Below are positions 24,955 to 33,954 of a stretch of DNA of 59,389 bases, in pieces. The notes under the pieces are model-generated. The model was not told the origin of the DNA, ran no database searches, and was given only the letters and a program-made list of their open reading frames with translations. This stretch comes from Pseudomonadota bacterium. Lineage in GTDB: Bacteria; Pseudomonadota; Alphaproteobacteria; Rhizobiales; JAKPQE01. Numbering within the stretch: position 1 is the stretch's first letter; every line of letters begins with the position of its first letter. Where the stretch lies: contig JAKPQE010000181.1 of the NCBI GenBank assembly GCA_029572955.1, positions 1 to 59,389 of the forward strand. The letters are read 5' to 3'. The position numbers and the translations under genes were made by a program.

Positions 24955-26640
24955 TCAGTTGCTCCCCTTGCGGCGCTTCATGACGAAACGCAGGAACCCG
25001 TGGAGGGCGACGCCGCCGAAAGTGAGGGCGAAGGCGGCATAGCCGAGCATGTCGAGCCAGCCGAAGCTGTCACGACCCGGCATGTAGAAGCCGGTGAGAC
25101 CGGCGAGCCGTCCGTCCCTGGCATGGCAGTCCTGGCACCCGAGGGCGCCTTCCTTGGGGGCGACCATGTGGGTGATCGGCCACCAGGAAAGGGTTTCGAC
25201 GAAGCCGTGCTCGCCGCTGTAGGGCAGCTCGTTCTTCTGCATGCCCTCGGCGATCGCCTTGTCGAAGTCGTAGTTGCCCCAGAAGGCTTTGTCGTCGTCA
25301 CCCCAGAGGTGCATGTAGACGAGGGTGTTGTTGCCTTTGTCGTAGGGCTGGGTGGTGTGCATCTTCTTGAACGGCCAGATGCGCGACTTGGGATCGTCGT
25401 AGGCACCCTTGAAGCCGTTGATGTCGATCGGCTGCGCGGCCGGATCGAACTTCCTGTCGATGGTGGTGTACTCCATCTGGCCGTCGAACCAGCGATAGGT
25501 CGGCACGACGTTCTCGCCATATTCGAAGCTGCCCTTGATCGACTTGTAGGTCGGGCGTTCGTGGCCGTTGGCCTGGATGTAACCCTCGATCTTGTAGCCG
25601 AGACCCTTGTCGTCGACCTTGCCGGCGGTGGTCCAGTCCCAGTTGACGATCGTGGCGACGCCGCCGCGCGCGAAGGTCGGGATGTGGCAGGTCTGGCAGG
25701 CGACCTTGTCGGTGTGCGAGTTGAGATAGAAGGCCTTCAGCGCCGGGTGCTCGTGCGGCTCGACGCCGTGGCAGGATTCGCAGCTGGCGACATCGCGGCG
25801 CATGCCGGGCTTGCCGGTGCCGAGCGTGTCCCTGGCGTTGATGTGGTAGCGGCTGCCGGCCCACTGATGCTTGTCGGAGACGTGGCAGGCGTTGCACGAG
25901 AAGTTGCCGCCGTCCGGCGACATGTGGACGTCGAGCTCGTGCGGCGGGGCCTTCAGCGAGGAATCGAGGTCACCGTGCTTGACGCCGTCGCCGCCGCCGC
26001 CGTTGAAGTGGCAGGTGCCGCAATTGGCGCGTGACGGCATGCCGACGCTCTGGGCGACCTTGGTGAGGTCGATCGGCTTCTTGCCCTCGAACATCACCGT
26101 ACAGGCGGAATTGCCCTTGGAATTCGGCATCTTGTAGTAGGTGCCGGTGCCGTCGTGGCAGACCACGCAGTCGATGTTTTCCTGGTTGGTGAAGTCGAAG
26201 GTCTCGTCCTTCCAGCCGTAGCCGGCGTGGCACTGGGCGCACATGCCCTCGTTGCCGCGGGCGTTGGTGCAGAAGTTGTTGACGAGGCGCTTCTTGCCGA
26301 GCTTCTGGCCGGTGTCGGGATTGTCGTATTCCCAGGTCCAGTGGATCGACTTCATGAACTGGTGACCGGCCTCGTTGTGGCAGGTCAGGCAGGCCTTGGT
26401 GACCTCGGAGCCGTTCTCGAAGGGCTTTTGCAGCGCCTCGAACTTGCTGTGGTCGGCGGTGGCGCCGGGCTTCTTGTCGGAGACTTGCGGCACCTTCGTC
26501 TGGCCGGAGATCATGGTCTCGAACGGCGAGATGTCGGTTGCTTCGGCGAGGGACGGGGGCAGACACAAGACAGCGCACGCCGCGGCAATCCATGCGGCGG
26601 TTCGCAGGCCGTTGGTCACCCAGTTGACTGGGTTCTTCAT
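24955..26640 (-). CDS. Octaheme c-type cytochrome, tetrathionate-reductase family
   Basis: About 561 residues. After a signal peptide (to about SLAEA) there are eight CXXCH haem sites, in order CLTCH, CAQCH, CVVCH, CGTCH, CNACH, CESCH, CQTCH and CQDCH. Length, spacing and the wide gaps in the last third fit the octaheme tetrathionate reductase (OTR) family, whose Shewanella member reduces tetrathionate and, in vitro, nitrite and hydroxylamine. Unlike a soluble enzyme it ends in a membrane helix (MLGYAAFALTFGGVALHGF) and a basic tail, so it is anchored on the periplasmic face. The ATG at 26640 follows GGAGGAATA. The adjacent cytochrome b gene supplies quinol linkage; true substrate is not deducible. 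Confidence 0.9.
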   Translation of the reverse strand: MKNPVNWVTNGLRTAAWIAAACAVLCLPPSLAEATDISPFETMISGQTKVPQVSDKKPGATADHSKFEALQKPFENGSEVTKACLTCHNEAGHQFMKSIHWTWEYDNPDTGQKLGKKRLVNNFCTNARGNEGMCAQCHAGYGWKDETFDFTNQENIDCVVCHDGTGTYYKMPNSKGNSACTVMFEGKKPIDLTKVAQSVGMPSRANCGTCHFNGGGGDGVKHGDLDSSLKAPPHELDVHMSPDGGNFSCNACHVSDKHQWAGSRYHINARDTLGTGKPGMRRDVASCESCHGVEPHEHPALKAFYLNSHTDKVACQTCHIPTFARGGVATIVNWDWTTAGKVDDKGLGYKIEGYIQANGHERPTYKSIKGSFEYGENVVPTYRWFDGQMEYTTIDRKFDPAAQPIDINGFKGAYDDPKSRIWPFKKMHTTQPYDKGNNTLVYMHLWGDDDKAFWGNYDFDKAIAEGMQKNELPYSGEHGFVETLSWWPITHMVAPKEGALGCQDCHARDGRLAGLTGFYMPGRDSFGWLDMLGYAAFALTFGGVALHGFLRFVMKRRKGSN

Positions 26641-26920
26641 TATTCCTCCAGATCGGTGCCGGCGCGATTGTCGTTGTTTCCATCGCTCGCCCAAACGATG
26701 GCTGCCCGCGCCAGAAAGGTGTCGTCCTCCTCTCCCAGGTTTCTCCGAAGTGCCCAATTCGATGCAATCGTCGCCTCTTGCAGACGCATTTCGGCGACTC
26801 AAAGCACCCTACGATGTTTAGGCGGAGAAGTTGTCGGGGCGATGTGTCGCAGTTCGGGGCAGGCCGGGCGCGGTGCATCAACCGTCTGAATTTGCGGGGA
26901 TTCTTCCGATTCCGGAGGCG

Positions 26921-27496
26921 TCAGTCGCCGGCCCATTCGGCGACCGCCGCGCCGAAGTCCGGGAGCGCGGTGGCGAGCGCCCGGCGGGCGATGTCGTCGA
27001 CGAGATCGGCGACGGTCTCGGGCCGGTTGTAGAAGCTCGGCACCGGCGGCAGCACGATCGCGCCATACTCGGTGACGGCGGTCATCGCCCGCAGGTGGCC
27101 GAGGTGGAGCGGCGCCTCGCGCACGAGGAGGACGAGGCGGCGGCGCTCTTTCAGGTGCACGTCGGCGGCGCGCGCGACGAGGTCGGTGGCGTTCGAGGTG
27201 GCGATGGCGGAAAGGGCGCGGATCGAACAGGGCGCGACGATCATCGCCTCGGTGCGGAACGAGCCGCTGGCGAGCGCGGCGCCGATGTCGTCGACGGCGT
27301 GGCGGCGGGCGACGGCCCGCTCGAGGGCCGCGAGCGCGCCGGGGTCGGCTTCGTGGGCAAGGGTGCGTTCGCCGGCCTTGGTGACGACGAGGTGGGTCTC
27401 GAAACCGCCATGGGCGGCGAGCAACCCGACGACGCGCATGCCGATGGCGGCGCCCGAGGCGCCGGTGACGGCGACGACGATACGGCGCGGGCTCAT
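26921..27496 (-). CDS. ubiX: UbiX flavin prenyltransferase
   Basis: About 191 residues of the UbiX/Pad1 flavoprotein fold: IVVAVTGASGAAIGMRV at the FMN-binding start, IVAPCSIRALSAIATSNATDLV in the middle and VPSFYNRPETVADLVDDIARR near the end. It attaches a dimethylallyl group to FMN to make the prenylated cofactor that UbiD needs. Its start overlaps the ubiD stop by 4 bp. Confidence 0.95.
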   Translation of the reverse strand: MSPRRIVVAVTGASGAAIGMRVVGLLAAHGGFETHLVVTKAGERTLAHEADPGALAALERAVARRHAVDDIGAALASGSFRTEAMIVAPCSIRALSAIATSNATDLVARAADVHLKERRRLVLLVREAPLHLGHLRAMTAVTEYGAIVLPPVPSFYNRPETVADLVDDIARRALATALPDFGAAVAEWAGD

Positions 27497-29013
27497 CGCG
27501 TCTTCTCCGGATTGTCGCCGAGGCCGAGCTTTGCCCAGATCCCGTCGATGCGGGCAACGGTCGCCGCGTCCATGCGCATGACCTCGCCGAACGGCCGGTC
27601 GGTCTCGGGCGCGACCTTCATCGTCGCGTCGATGCCGAGCTTGCCGCCGAGGCCGGCCTTGGGCGACGCAAAATCGAGGTAGTCGATCGGCGTCTGGTCG
27701 AGGACGAGGAGGTCGCGGGAGGGATCGGAGCGGGTGGCGACGGCCCACATCACGTCCTTCCAGTCGCGCGGGTCGACGTCCGGGTCGACGGCGACGATCA
27801 TCTTGGTCAGCGAGAATTGCGGCAGCATCGACCACAGGCCGAGCATCAGCCGGCGGGCATGGCCCGGATAGGACTTCCTGAAGGCGACGACGGCGACCCG
27901 GTAGGAGGCGGTTTCCGGCGGCAGCCAGAAGTCGGTGATCTCGGGGAACTGGCGCTTGACCAGCGGCACGAAGATCTCGTTGAAGGCCTCGCCGATGACC
28001 GCCGGCTCGTCCGGCGCCCGGCCGGTGAAGGTCGAGACGTAGAGGGGATCGCGGCGGCGGGTGATCGCGGTGACCCGCATCACCGGGAAGGGCTCGACCG
28101 AGTTGTAGTAGCCGGTGTGGTCGCCATAGGGTCCCTCGGGGGCGGTCTCGCTCGCCGAGACGTAGCCCTCGATGACGAATTCGGCCTCGGCGGGGACCGG
28201 CAGCGGCACGGTCACGGCCCTCGCGAGGCGCGGCCGCTCGCCGGACATGAGGCCGGCGAAGGTCAGCTCGCCGACCGTCTCGGGCAGCGGCATGGCGGCG
28301 GTCAGCATGGTCGTCGGGTCGGTGCCGACGGCGATCGCGACCGGCATGTCCTCGCCCTTCGCCTTCCACTGCTCGTGATGGCGGGCGCCGCCGCGCGGCG
28401 CGAGCCAGCGCATGATGGCGCGGTCGCGGCCGAGAACCTGCATGCGGTAGACGCCGGCATTGGTGGCCGCGGCGCGATCGGTCTCCGGCGGCCGGGTGAT
28501 GACGACGGGCCAGGTGATGAGCGGCGCCGGCTCGCCGGGCCAGCAGGTCTGGACGGGCAGGCTGGCGAGGTCGACCTCGGCGCCGGTCGCCACGACCTCC
28601 TGGCAGGGCGGTGCGCTGTCGCTCTTCGGGCGCATATTGAGCACGGCCCGGGCGAGCGGCAGCCGGTCGGTGATGTCGGACAGGCCGCTCGGCGGCGAGG
28701 GGTTGCGCAGCTCGACGAGGGCCTCGCCGAGAACGCCGAGGCGTTCGGGCTCGATGCCGAGGCCCCAGGCGACGCGGCGCACCGTGCCGAAGAGATTCGT
28801 CAGGAGCGGCGTGTCGGCGATGCGGCCATCGGCGAGCACCGGCTTTTCGAAGACGAGAGCCGGGCCGCCGGCGGCGATCACCCGGCGGTGGATCTCGGTC
28901 GCCTCGAGCGCGACGGCGACCGGCTCGGCGATGCGCACGAGGTCGCCGCGCTCCTCGAGGAAGGCGAGGAAGGCGCGCAGATTCCTGAATTTCGGCAGGG
29001 TACGGACGGGCAA
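27493..29013 (-). CDS. ubiD: UbiD prenylated-FMN decarboxylase
   Basis: About 506 residues, normal for UbiD, which decarboxylates 3-polyprenyl-4-hydroxybenzoate in ubiquinone synthesis. Diagnostic segments include FLEERGDLVRI at the start, PEGPYGDHTGYYN and the ITRRRDPLY strand in the middle and KMIVAVDPDVDPRDWKDV towards the end. Start is an unusual TTG at 29013, preceded by AAAGGAAG at a normal spacing. It forms one unit with ubiX and is divergent from ubiT-ubiU-ubiV, so the whole quinone set sits around one 129-bp control region. Confidence 0.94.
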   Translation of the reverse strand: MPVRTLPKFRNLRAFLAFLEERGDLVRIAEPVAVALEATEIHRRVIAAGGPALVFEKPVLADGRIADTPLLTNLFGTVRRVAWGLGIEPERLGVLGEALVELRNPSPPSGLSDITDRLPLARAVLNMRPKSDSAPPCQEVVATGAEVDLASLPVQTCWPGEPAPLITWPVVITRPPETDRAAATNAGVYRMQVLGRDRAIMRWLAPRGGARHHEQWKAKGEDMPVAIAVGTDPTTMLTAAMPLPETVGELTFAGLMSGERPRLARAVTVPLPVPAEAEFVIEGYVSASETAPEGPYGDHTGYYNSVEPFPVMRVTAITRRRDPLYVSTFTGRAPDEPAVIGEAFNEIFVPLVKRQFPEITDFWLPPETASYRVAVVAFRKSYPGHARRLMLGLWSMLPQFSLTKMIVAVDPDVDPRDWKDVMWAVATRSDPSRDLLVLDQTPIDYLDFASPKAGLGGKLGIDATMKVAPETDRPFGEVMRMDAATVARIDGIWAKLGLGDNPEKTR

Positions 29014-29142
29014 GACGGCTTCCTTTGCGATCCACCGCGACGAAATGACCGCCCGGTGGAGGGCATTACCTTAACCGAAGTCAAAGTCAGCGGTTAGGAT
29101 GCGCGTCAATCTGCCTTCCTGTCATCAACGGTCGAGAAAAAC

Positions 29143-29694
29143 GTGACGGAAACCAACGCGCTTCACCCGCTCGTCGGCGCCCTGATGCGGCCGCTACCGC
29201 TCTTTCCGCTGCGCGACGCCCTGGCGCGCGCGGGGCGCACGATCGTCTGGCGCCATCGCCGGCTGATCGAGCGGCTCGGACCGGAATCCAGGAAGACTTT
29301 CGTCATCGAGCCGACGGACCTGCCGTTCGCCTTCGTCATTTCGCCGGAGCGCTCGGGCATGCGGGTCGAGGTGGTGCGCGGTCTTGCCGGACGCGCCTTC
29401 GACGCGCGGATCGCCGGGCCGTTCCTCACCCTCGTCGACATGAGCCGCGGCCGGCTCGACGGCGACGCGCTGTTCTTCTCGCGCGACATCCAGGTCGAGG
29501 GCGACGTCTCGGCGGTGGTGGCGCTGCGGAACGCCATCGACGCGGAGGGCATCGACATCGTCGCCGAGTTCGCGGCGCTGTTCGGACCGGCCGAGAGCCT
29601 CGTTCTCGGCCTCGTCGAGCGGGCCGACGGCTTTGCCCGGCGCCATCTCGTCGGCACCGGCGCCGACGCTCCGGCCAAGGATGCCGGCGCATGA
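29143..29694 (+). CDS. ubiT: UbiT, SCP2-domain factor for anaerobic ubiquinone synthesis
   Basis: About 183 residues with a sterol-carrier-protein-2-like lipid-binding domain (IAGPFLTLVDMSRGRLDGDALFF and RDIQVEGD). UbiT in Escherichia coli is the SCP2 accessory protein that replaces UbiJ when oxygen is absent. Identification rests on this domain plus its place right before ubiU and ubiV. Start is a GTG at 29143; its stop overlaps the ubiU start by 4 bp. Confidence 0.88.
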   Translation: MTETNALHPLVGALMRPLPLFPLRDALARAGRTIVWRHRRLIERLGPESRKTFVIEPTDLPFAFVISPERSGMRVEVVRGLAGRAFDARIAGPFLTLVDMSRGRLDGDALFFSRDIQVEGDVSAVVALRNAIDAEGIDIVAEFAALFGPAESLVLGLVERADGFARRHLVGTGADAPAKDAGA

Positions 29695-30689
29695 GGCCGG
29701 CCAAGGGATCACTCGAGCTCGTCTGCCCGGCGGGGACGCCCTCGGCGCTCGTCACCGCCGTCGAGGCGGGCACGGACGCGGTCTATTGCGGCTTTGCCGA
29801 CGAGACCAACGCGCGCAACTTCCCGGGCCTCAATTTTTCCCGCAAGGAAATGCGCGAGGGCATCAGGCTCGCCCACAAGAACGGCGTCAACGTGCTCGTC
29901 GCGATCAACACCTTTCCGCGCGCCGGCCAGCTCGATCTCTGGCACCGGGCGGTCGACGACGCGGTCAATGCCGGCGCCGACGCGCTGATCCTCGCCGATC
30001 TCGGGCTTCTCGCCTATGCCGCCGAGAAGCAGCCGCGGGCGCGGCTCCATCTCTCGGTGCAGGCGGCGGCCTCCAATCCCGACGCGATCAACTTCTACGT
30101 CCGCCGCTTCGGCGTGAAGCGCGTGGTGCTGCCGCGCGTGCTCACCGTCGACGAGATCGCCGCGATCAATCGCGAGATCGACTGCGAGACCGAGGTCTTC
30201 GCCTTCGGCGGGCTTTGCGTCATGGCCGAGGGGCGCTGCTCGCTGTCGTCCTATGCGACGGGCGAGTCGCCGAACATGCACGGCGTCTGCTCGCCGGCGA
30301 GCCATGTCGACTACCACGAGGACGGCGAGGAATTCGTCTCGCGCCTCGGCGGCTACACCATCAACCGGGTCGGCAAGGACGAGCCGCGGGCCTATCCGAC
30401 GCTGTGCAAGGGCCGCTTCGCCTGCGGCGGCACGACCGGCCACGTGTTCGAGGACCCGGTCAGCCTCGACGCCTCGGCGCTGATGCCGGCGCTGAAAAAG
30501 GCCGGGGTCACGGCGCTGAAGATCGAAGGCCGCCAGCGCAGCCGCGCCTATACGCTCGCCGTCGTCCAGGCGTTCCGCCGGGCGGTCGAGGACCTCGATC
30601 GCGACGGCGACGTGCGGCCGCTCGACCTTGCCGCCTTCACCGAGGGCGGCCAGGCGACCGGCGGCGCCTATCGGAAGGTCTGGCGATGA
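29691..30689 (+). CDS. ubiU: UbiU, O2-independent hydroxylation subunit
   Basis: About 332 residues of the peptidase U32 family, beginning ELVCPAGTPSALVTAVEAG. It carries Cys176, Cys183, Cys200 and Cys239, whose spacing (7, 17, 39) is exactly that of the four 4Fe-4S ligands in E. coli UbiU (169, 176, 193, 232). UbiU and UbiV form a heterodimer that hydroxylates the ubiquinone ring using prephenate instead of oxygen. The start overlaps ubiT and the stop overlaps ubiV, each by 4 bp. Confidence 0.95.
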   Translation: MRPAKGSLELVCPAGTPSALVTAVEAGTDAVYCGFADETNARNFPGLNFSRKEMREGIRLAHKNGVNVLVAINTFPRAGQLDLWHRAVDDAVNAGADALILADLGLLAYAAEKQPRARLHLSVQAAASNPDAINFYVRRFGVKRVVLPRVLTVDEIAAINREIDCETEVFAFGGLCVMAEGRCSLSSYATGESPNMHGVCSPASHVDYHEDGEEFVSRLGGYTINRVGKDEPRAYPTLCKGRFACGGTTGHVFEDPVSLDASALMPALKKAGVTALKIEGRQRSRAYTLAVVQAFRRAVEDLDRDGDVRPLDLAAFTEGGQATGGAYRKVWR

Positions 30690-31618
30690 CGGAGACGACA
30701 GGAACGATGGCCGCGGCGAAGCTGTCGCTCGGGCCGATCCTCTTCAATTGGCCGGCCGAGCGCTATCGCGACTTCTATGCCCGGATCGCGGCGGAAGCGC
30801 CGGTCGAGCGGGTCCATATCGGCGAGGTCGTCTGCTCCAAGCGCGAGCCGTTCCAGACCGAAGTGTTGGTCGAGGCGATCGAACGGCTCGAAGCGGCCGG
30901 CAAGGAGGTCGTCGTCTCGACGCTGGCGCTCGTCACGCTGAAGCGCGAGCGCAAGCGCCTCACCGAGACCGCCCGCGACGTCGAGGGTCTCGTCGAGGCG
31001 AACGACGTCGCCGCGATCGGCGCGCTCTCCGGCCGCCCGCACGTCGCCGGTCCGTTCCTCAACGTCTACAACGAGGCGACGGTCGCGATGCTCGCCGGCA
31101 ACGGCGCGACGACGATCTGCCTGCCGCCGGAGCTGCCGCTGGCCTCGATCGCGACGATCGCCGGGGCGGCGCAGGGTCTCGGCGTCGGTATCGAGGTGTT
31201 CGCCTTCGGGCGCATGCCGCTGGCCGTCTCGGCGCGCTGCTACCATGCGCGGGTGCATCACCTCTCCAAGGATTCCTGCCAATACGTCTGCGACAAGGAC
31301 CCGGACGGGCTCGACGTCGATACGCTCGACGGGCAGAAGTTCCTCGCCATCAACGGCATCCAGACCATGTCGCAGACCTGGTCGGGGCTCGCCGCCGATC
31401 TGCCGCGGCTCGCCGCCGCCGGCGTCTCGATGTTCCGACTGTCGCCGCAGACGGTCGACATGGTGGCGGTCGCGCGGGTCCATCGCGACGTGCTCGACGG
31501 GCGGCTCGAGCCCGGCGCGGCGATGGAACGGCTGGCGACGATCGCGCCCGAGGCGCAGTTCTCGAACGGCTTCCTCGACGCCGTCGCCGGTGCCGAATAC
31601 GTCCGTCACGCGAGCTGA
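30686..31618 (+). CDS. ubiV: UbiV, O2-independent hydroxylation partner
   Basis: About 310 residues, U32-like. The cluster ligands are visible: Cys50 (EVVCSKRE), Cys185 (SARCYHAR), Cys198 and Cys202 (SCQYVC). The last three keep the 13 and 4 residue spacing of E. coli UbiV (180, 193, 197). Start overlaps the ubiU stop by 4 bp. Together with ubiT, ubiU, ubiD and ubiX nearby this marks the cell as able to make ubiquinone without oxygen. Confidence 0.95.
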   Translation: MTETTGTMAAAKLSLGPILFNWPAERYRDFYARIAAEAPVERVHIGEVVCSKREPFQTEVLVEAIERLEAAGKEVVVSTLALVTLKRERKRLTETARDVEGLVEANDVAAIGALSGRPHVAGPFLNVYNEATVAMLAGNGATTICLPPELPLASIATIAGAAQGLGVGIEVFAFGRMPLAVSARCYHARVHHLSKDSCQYVCDKDPDGLDVDTLDGQKFLAINGIQTMSQTWSGLAADLPRLAAAGVSMFRLSPQTVDMVAVARVHRDVLDGRLEPGAAMERLATIAPEAQFSNGFLDAVAGAEYVRHAS

Positions 31619-31912
31619 ACGGAGCCCTTTCCGGGGGCCTCGTCGGGGCCCTCTCGGCCGGCGTTTGTTGCTGATCTTTTCCGATAATTGTCAATGCTTT
31701 GCCGGGCCGGGTGCAGTCTTTTGCGGCAGCCGGCTGCACATGCCTTGATTACCGGAAATTAATTTGCGACCCGGGCATCGCAGCGCCACATTCAAGGGTG
31801 AGGTTCCGGGCACGCGAGCGGCTTGCACGCACCGGAGGGGTATCGACGATCGCCAGATGACGCCGCAAAACCGCGGGCGCCCGGCGGGTCGGACAAAGGC
31901 AGGGGTATCGAA

Positions 31913-33199
31913 ATGGAGGCTTCCAACCAGCGGGCGATTCAGGCCGAGATCGAATCGAAGCTGGAGCTCGACAAGGGTGGGCGCAGGCGGGCTGCCCGGC
32001 GCACGCTGATCGGGCGGGCGACGCTCGTCGTCCTCGCCGCCGCAGCGATCGGTGGCGGCTATCTGTGGTGGACGTCGGGCTCCAAGGAGACGGTTCGCTA
32101 CACGACGACCGACGCCAGGCGCGGCGCACTCACGGTGATCGTGACGGCGACCGGCTCGATCGAGCCGACCAACAAGGTCGAGATCTCGAGCGAACTCTCC
32201 GGCATGATCCGCACCGTCAATGTCGACTACAACGACAATGTCACGTCCGGCCAGGTGCTCGCCGAGCTCGACACCGACAAGCTCGTCGCGACGGCCGCCT
32301 CGAGCCGGGCCAAGCTGATCGCGGCGCAGGCCAAGGAGGCCGAGGCCAAGGCGACCTCGCTGCAGAAGGCGCGTGACTACGAGCGCAAGAGCGACCTCGC
32401 CGAGCGCCGGGTGGTCTCGGCGCTCGATCTCGACACCGCCAAGGCCGACTACGATCGTGCGCTCGCCTCCGAGCAGAGCGCGGCGGCCGATATCGCCGTG
32501 GCCGAGGCCGACCTGAAGCTCGCCGAGACCAATCTTGCCAAGGCGAGCATCGTCTCGCCGATTTCCGGCGTCGTGCTGTCGCGCGCGGTCGATCCCGGCC
32601 AGACGGTCGCCGCCTCGCTGCAGGCGCCGGTGCTCTTCACCATCGCCGAGGATCTGCGGCAGATGGAGGCCCAGGTCGACGTCGACGAAGCCGATGTCGG
32701 CAAGGTCGCGGAGGGCCAGAAGGCGACGTTCTCGGTCGATGCCTATCCGGATCGCGAATTCCCGGCCGAAATCAAGCAGGTGCGCTACGGCTCGGAGACC
32801 CTGCAGGGCGTCGTCACCTACAAGGCGATCCTCGTTGCCGACAATTCCGACCTCAGGCTGCGGCCTGGCATGACGGCGACGGCCGACATCGTCGTCGAGG
32901 AAGTCGAGGACGCGCTGCTCGTGCCGAATGCGGCGCTGCGCTTCAGCCCGCCGTCGACGGCCGCGGCCCAGAAGACCAGCCTCCTGCAGAAGCTCCTGCC
33001 GTTCCGCATGCCTTTCCGCCAGCCGGGGGTGCAGGAGGATCTCGGCAAGGACGCGCGCGTCTACGTGCTGAAGGACGGCGCGCCCGAACGTATCTCGGTG
33101 ACCATCGGCTCGAGCGACGGACGCAACACGGTCATTGCCGGCGGCGAGCTCGCGGCGGGCCAGGCGGTCATCGTCGACGCCACCACCACCTCGAAGTGA
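31913..33199 (+). CDS. MacA-like periplasmic adaptor (HlyD family)
   Basis: About 428 residues: an inner-membrane anchor near residues 36-55, lipoyl halves (VEISSELSGMIRTVNVDYND and ASIVSPISGVVLSRAVDPGQ), an alpha-helical hairpin of about 80 residues rich in Ala/Lys/Glu, and beta-barrel and membrane-proximal domains ending in DATTTSK. This is the MacA layout, which joins MacB to TolC. The ATG at 31913 follows GGCAGGGGT. The ATPase and permease genes follow immediately. Confidence 0.9.
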   Translation: MEASNQRAIQAEIESKLELDKGGRRRAARRTLIGRATLVVLAAAAIGGGYLWWTSGSKETVRYTTTDARRGALTVIVTATGSIEPTNKVEISSELSGMIRTVNVDYNDNVTSGQVLAELDTDKLVATAASSRAKLIAAQAKEAEAKATSLQKARDYERKSDLAERRVVSALDLDTAKADYDRALASEQSAAADIAVAEADLKLAETNLAKASIVSPISGVVLSRAVDPGQTVAASLQAPVLFTIAEDLRQMEAQVDVDEADVGKVAEGQKATFSVDAYPDREFPAEIKQVRYGSETLQGVVTYKAILVADNSDLRLRPGMTATADIVVEEVEDALLVPNAALRFSPPSTAAAQKTSLLQKLLPFRMPFRQPGVQEDLGKDARVYVLKDGAPERISVTIGSSDGRNTVIAGGELAAGQAVIVDATTTSK

Positions 33200-33210
33200 C
33201 GGAGCGTTCG

Positions 33211-33954
33211 ATGGAAACGCAATCCGGCCCGTCGATGGAAGCGCAAGCCGGACCGTCGATGCCGATGATCCGGCTCCGCGGGGTCACCAAGATCTATGGC
33301 GAGGGCGATGCCACCGTGCATGCGCTCGCCGGGGTCGATCTCGACATCGACGAGGGCGAGTTCGTCGCCATCATGGGTCCGTCCGGCTCGGGCAAGTCGA
33401 CGGCGATGAACATCATCGGCTGCCTCGACACACCGACCGGCGGCGACTACCACTTCGCCGGCATCGAGGTCGGCAGCCTCGACCGCCGGCGCAAGACGCT
33501 GCTCCGGCGCAATTTCCTCGGCTTCGTGTTCCAGGGCTTCAATCTCCTGACGCGCACGGCGGCGGTGGAGAATGTCGAGCTTCCGCTCGTCTATCGCGGC
33601 GTGTCGCAGAGCGAGCGGCGCCAGCGCGCGGCCGAGGCGCTCGGCAAGGTCGGTCTCGGCGACCGGCTGCGCCACACCTCGTCGGAGCTTTCCGGCGGCC
33701 AGCAGCAGCGCGTCGCGATCGCCCGGGCGATCGTCACCGATCCGCGGGTGCTGCTCGCCGACGAGCCGACCGGCAATCTCGACAGCCACACCAGCCGCGA
33801 GATCATGGAGCTCCTGACCGAGCTCAACCGCGAGCGCGGCATCACCGTCGTCATGGTGACGCACGAGACCGACATCGCCGCCTATGCCGACCGCACCGTG
33901 CGGTTCGTCGACGGCAAGATCGAAAGCGATACCGCAAGGGGGGAGGCGGCCTGA
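33211..33954 (+). CDS. MacB-type ABC ATPase (separate subunit)
   Basis: About 247 residues with Walker [11 protein letters not shown]-loop [12 protein letters not shown], signature [15 protein letters not shown], Walker [13 protein letters not shown] and H-loop VMVTHE. In canonical MacB the ATPase and permease are fused; here they are separate genes, as in LolD or YknY types. The ATG at 33211 has GGAG at proper distance; a GTG at 33196 overlapping the adaptor stop is possible and would add five residues. The N-terminus has a curious near-repeat ([13 protein letters not shown]). Confidence 0.92.
   Translation: METQSGPSMEAQAGPSMPMIRLRGVTKIYGEGDATVHALAGVDLDIDEGEFVAIMGPSGSGKSTAMNIIGCLDTPTGGDYHFAGIEVGSLDRRRKTLLRRNFLGFVFQGFNLLTRTAAVENVELPLVYRGVSQSERRQRAAEALGKVGLGDRLRHTSSELSGGQQQRVAIARAIVTDPRVLLADEPTGNLDSHTSREIMELLTELNRERGITVVMVTHETDIAAYADRTVRFVDGKIESDTARGEAA

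Noticed and set aside
29014-29142. FNR box between ubiD and ubiT
   Set aside because: A TTGAT/ATCAA half-site occurs near 29125, but no second half at N4 spacing is visible, so no FNR site is claimed.
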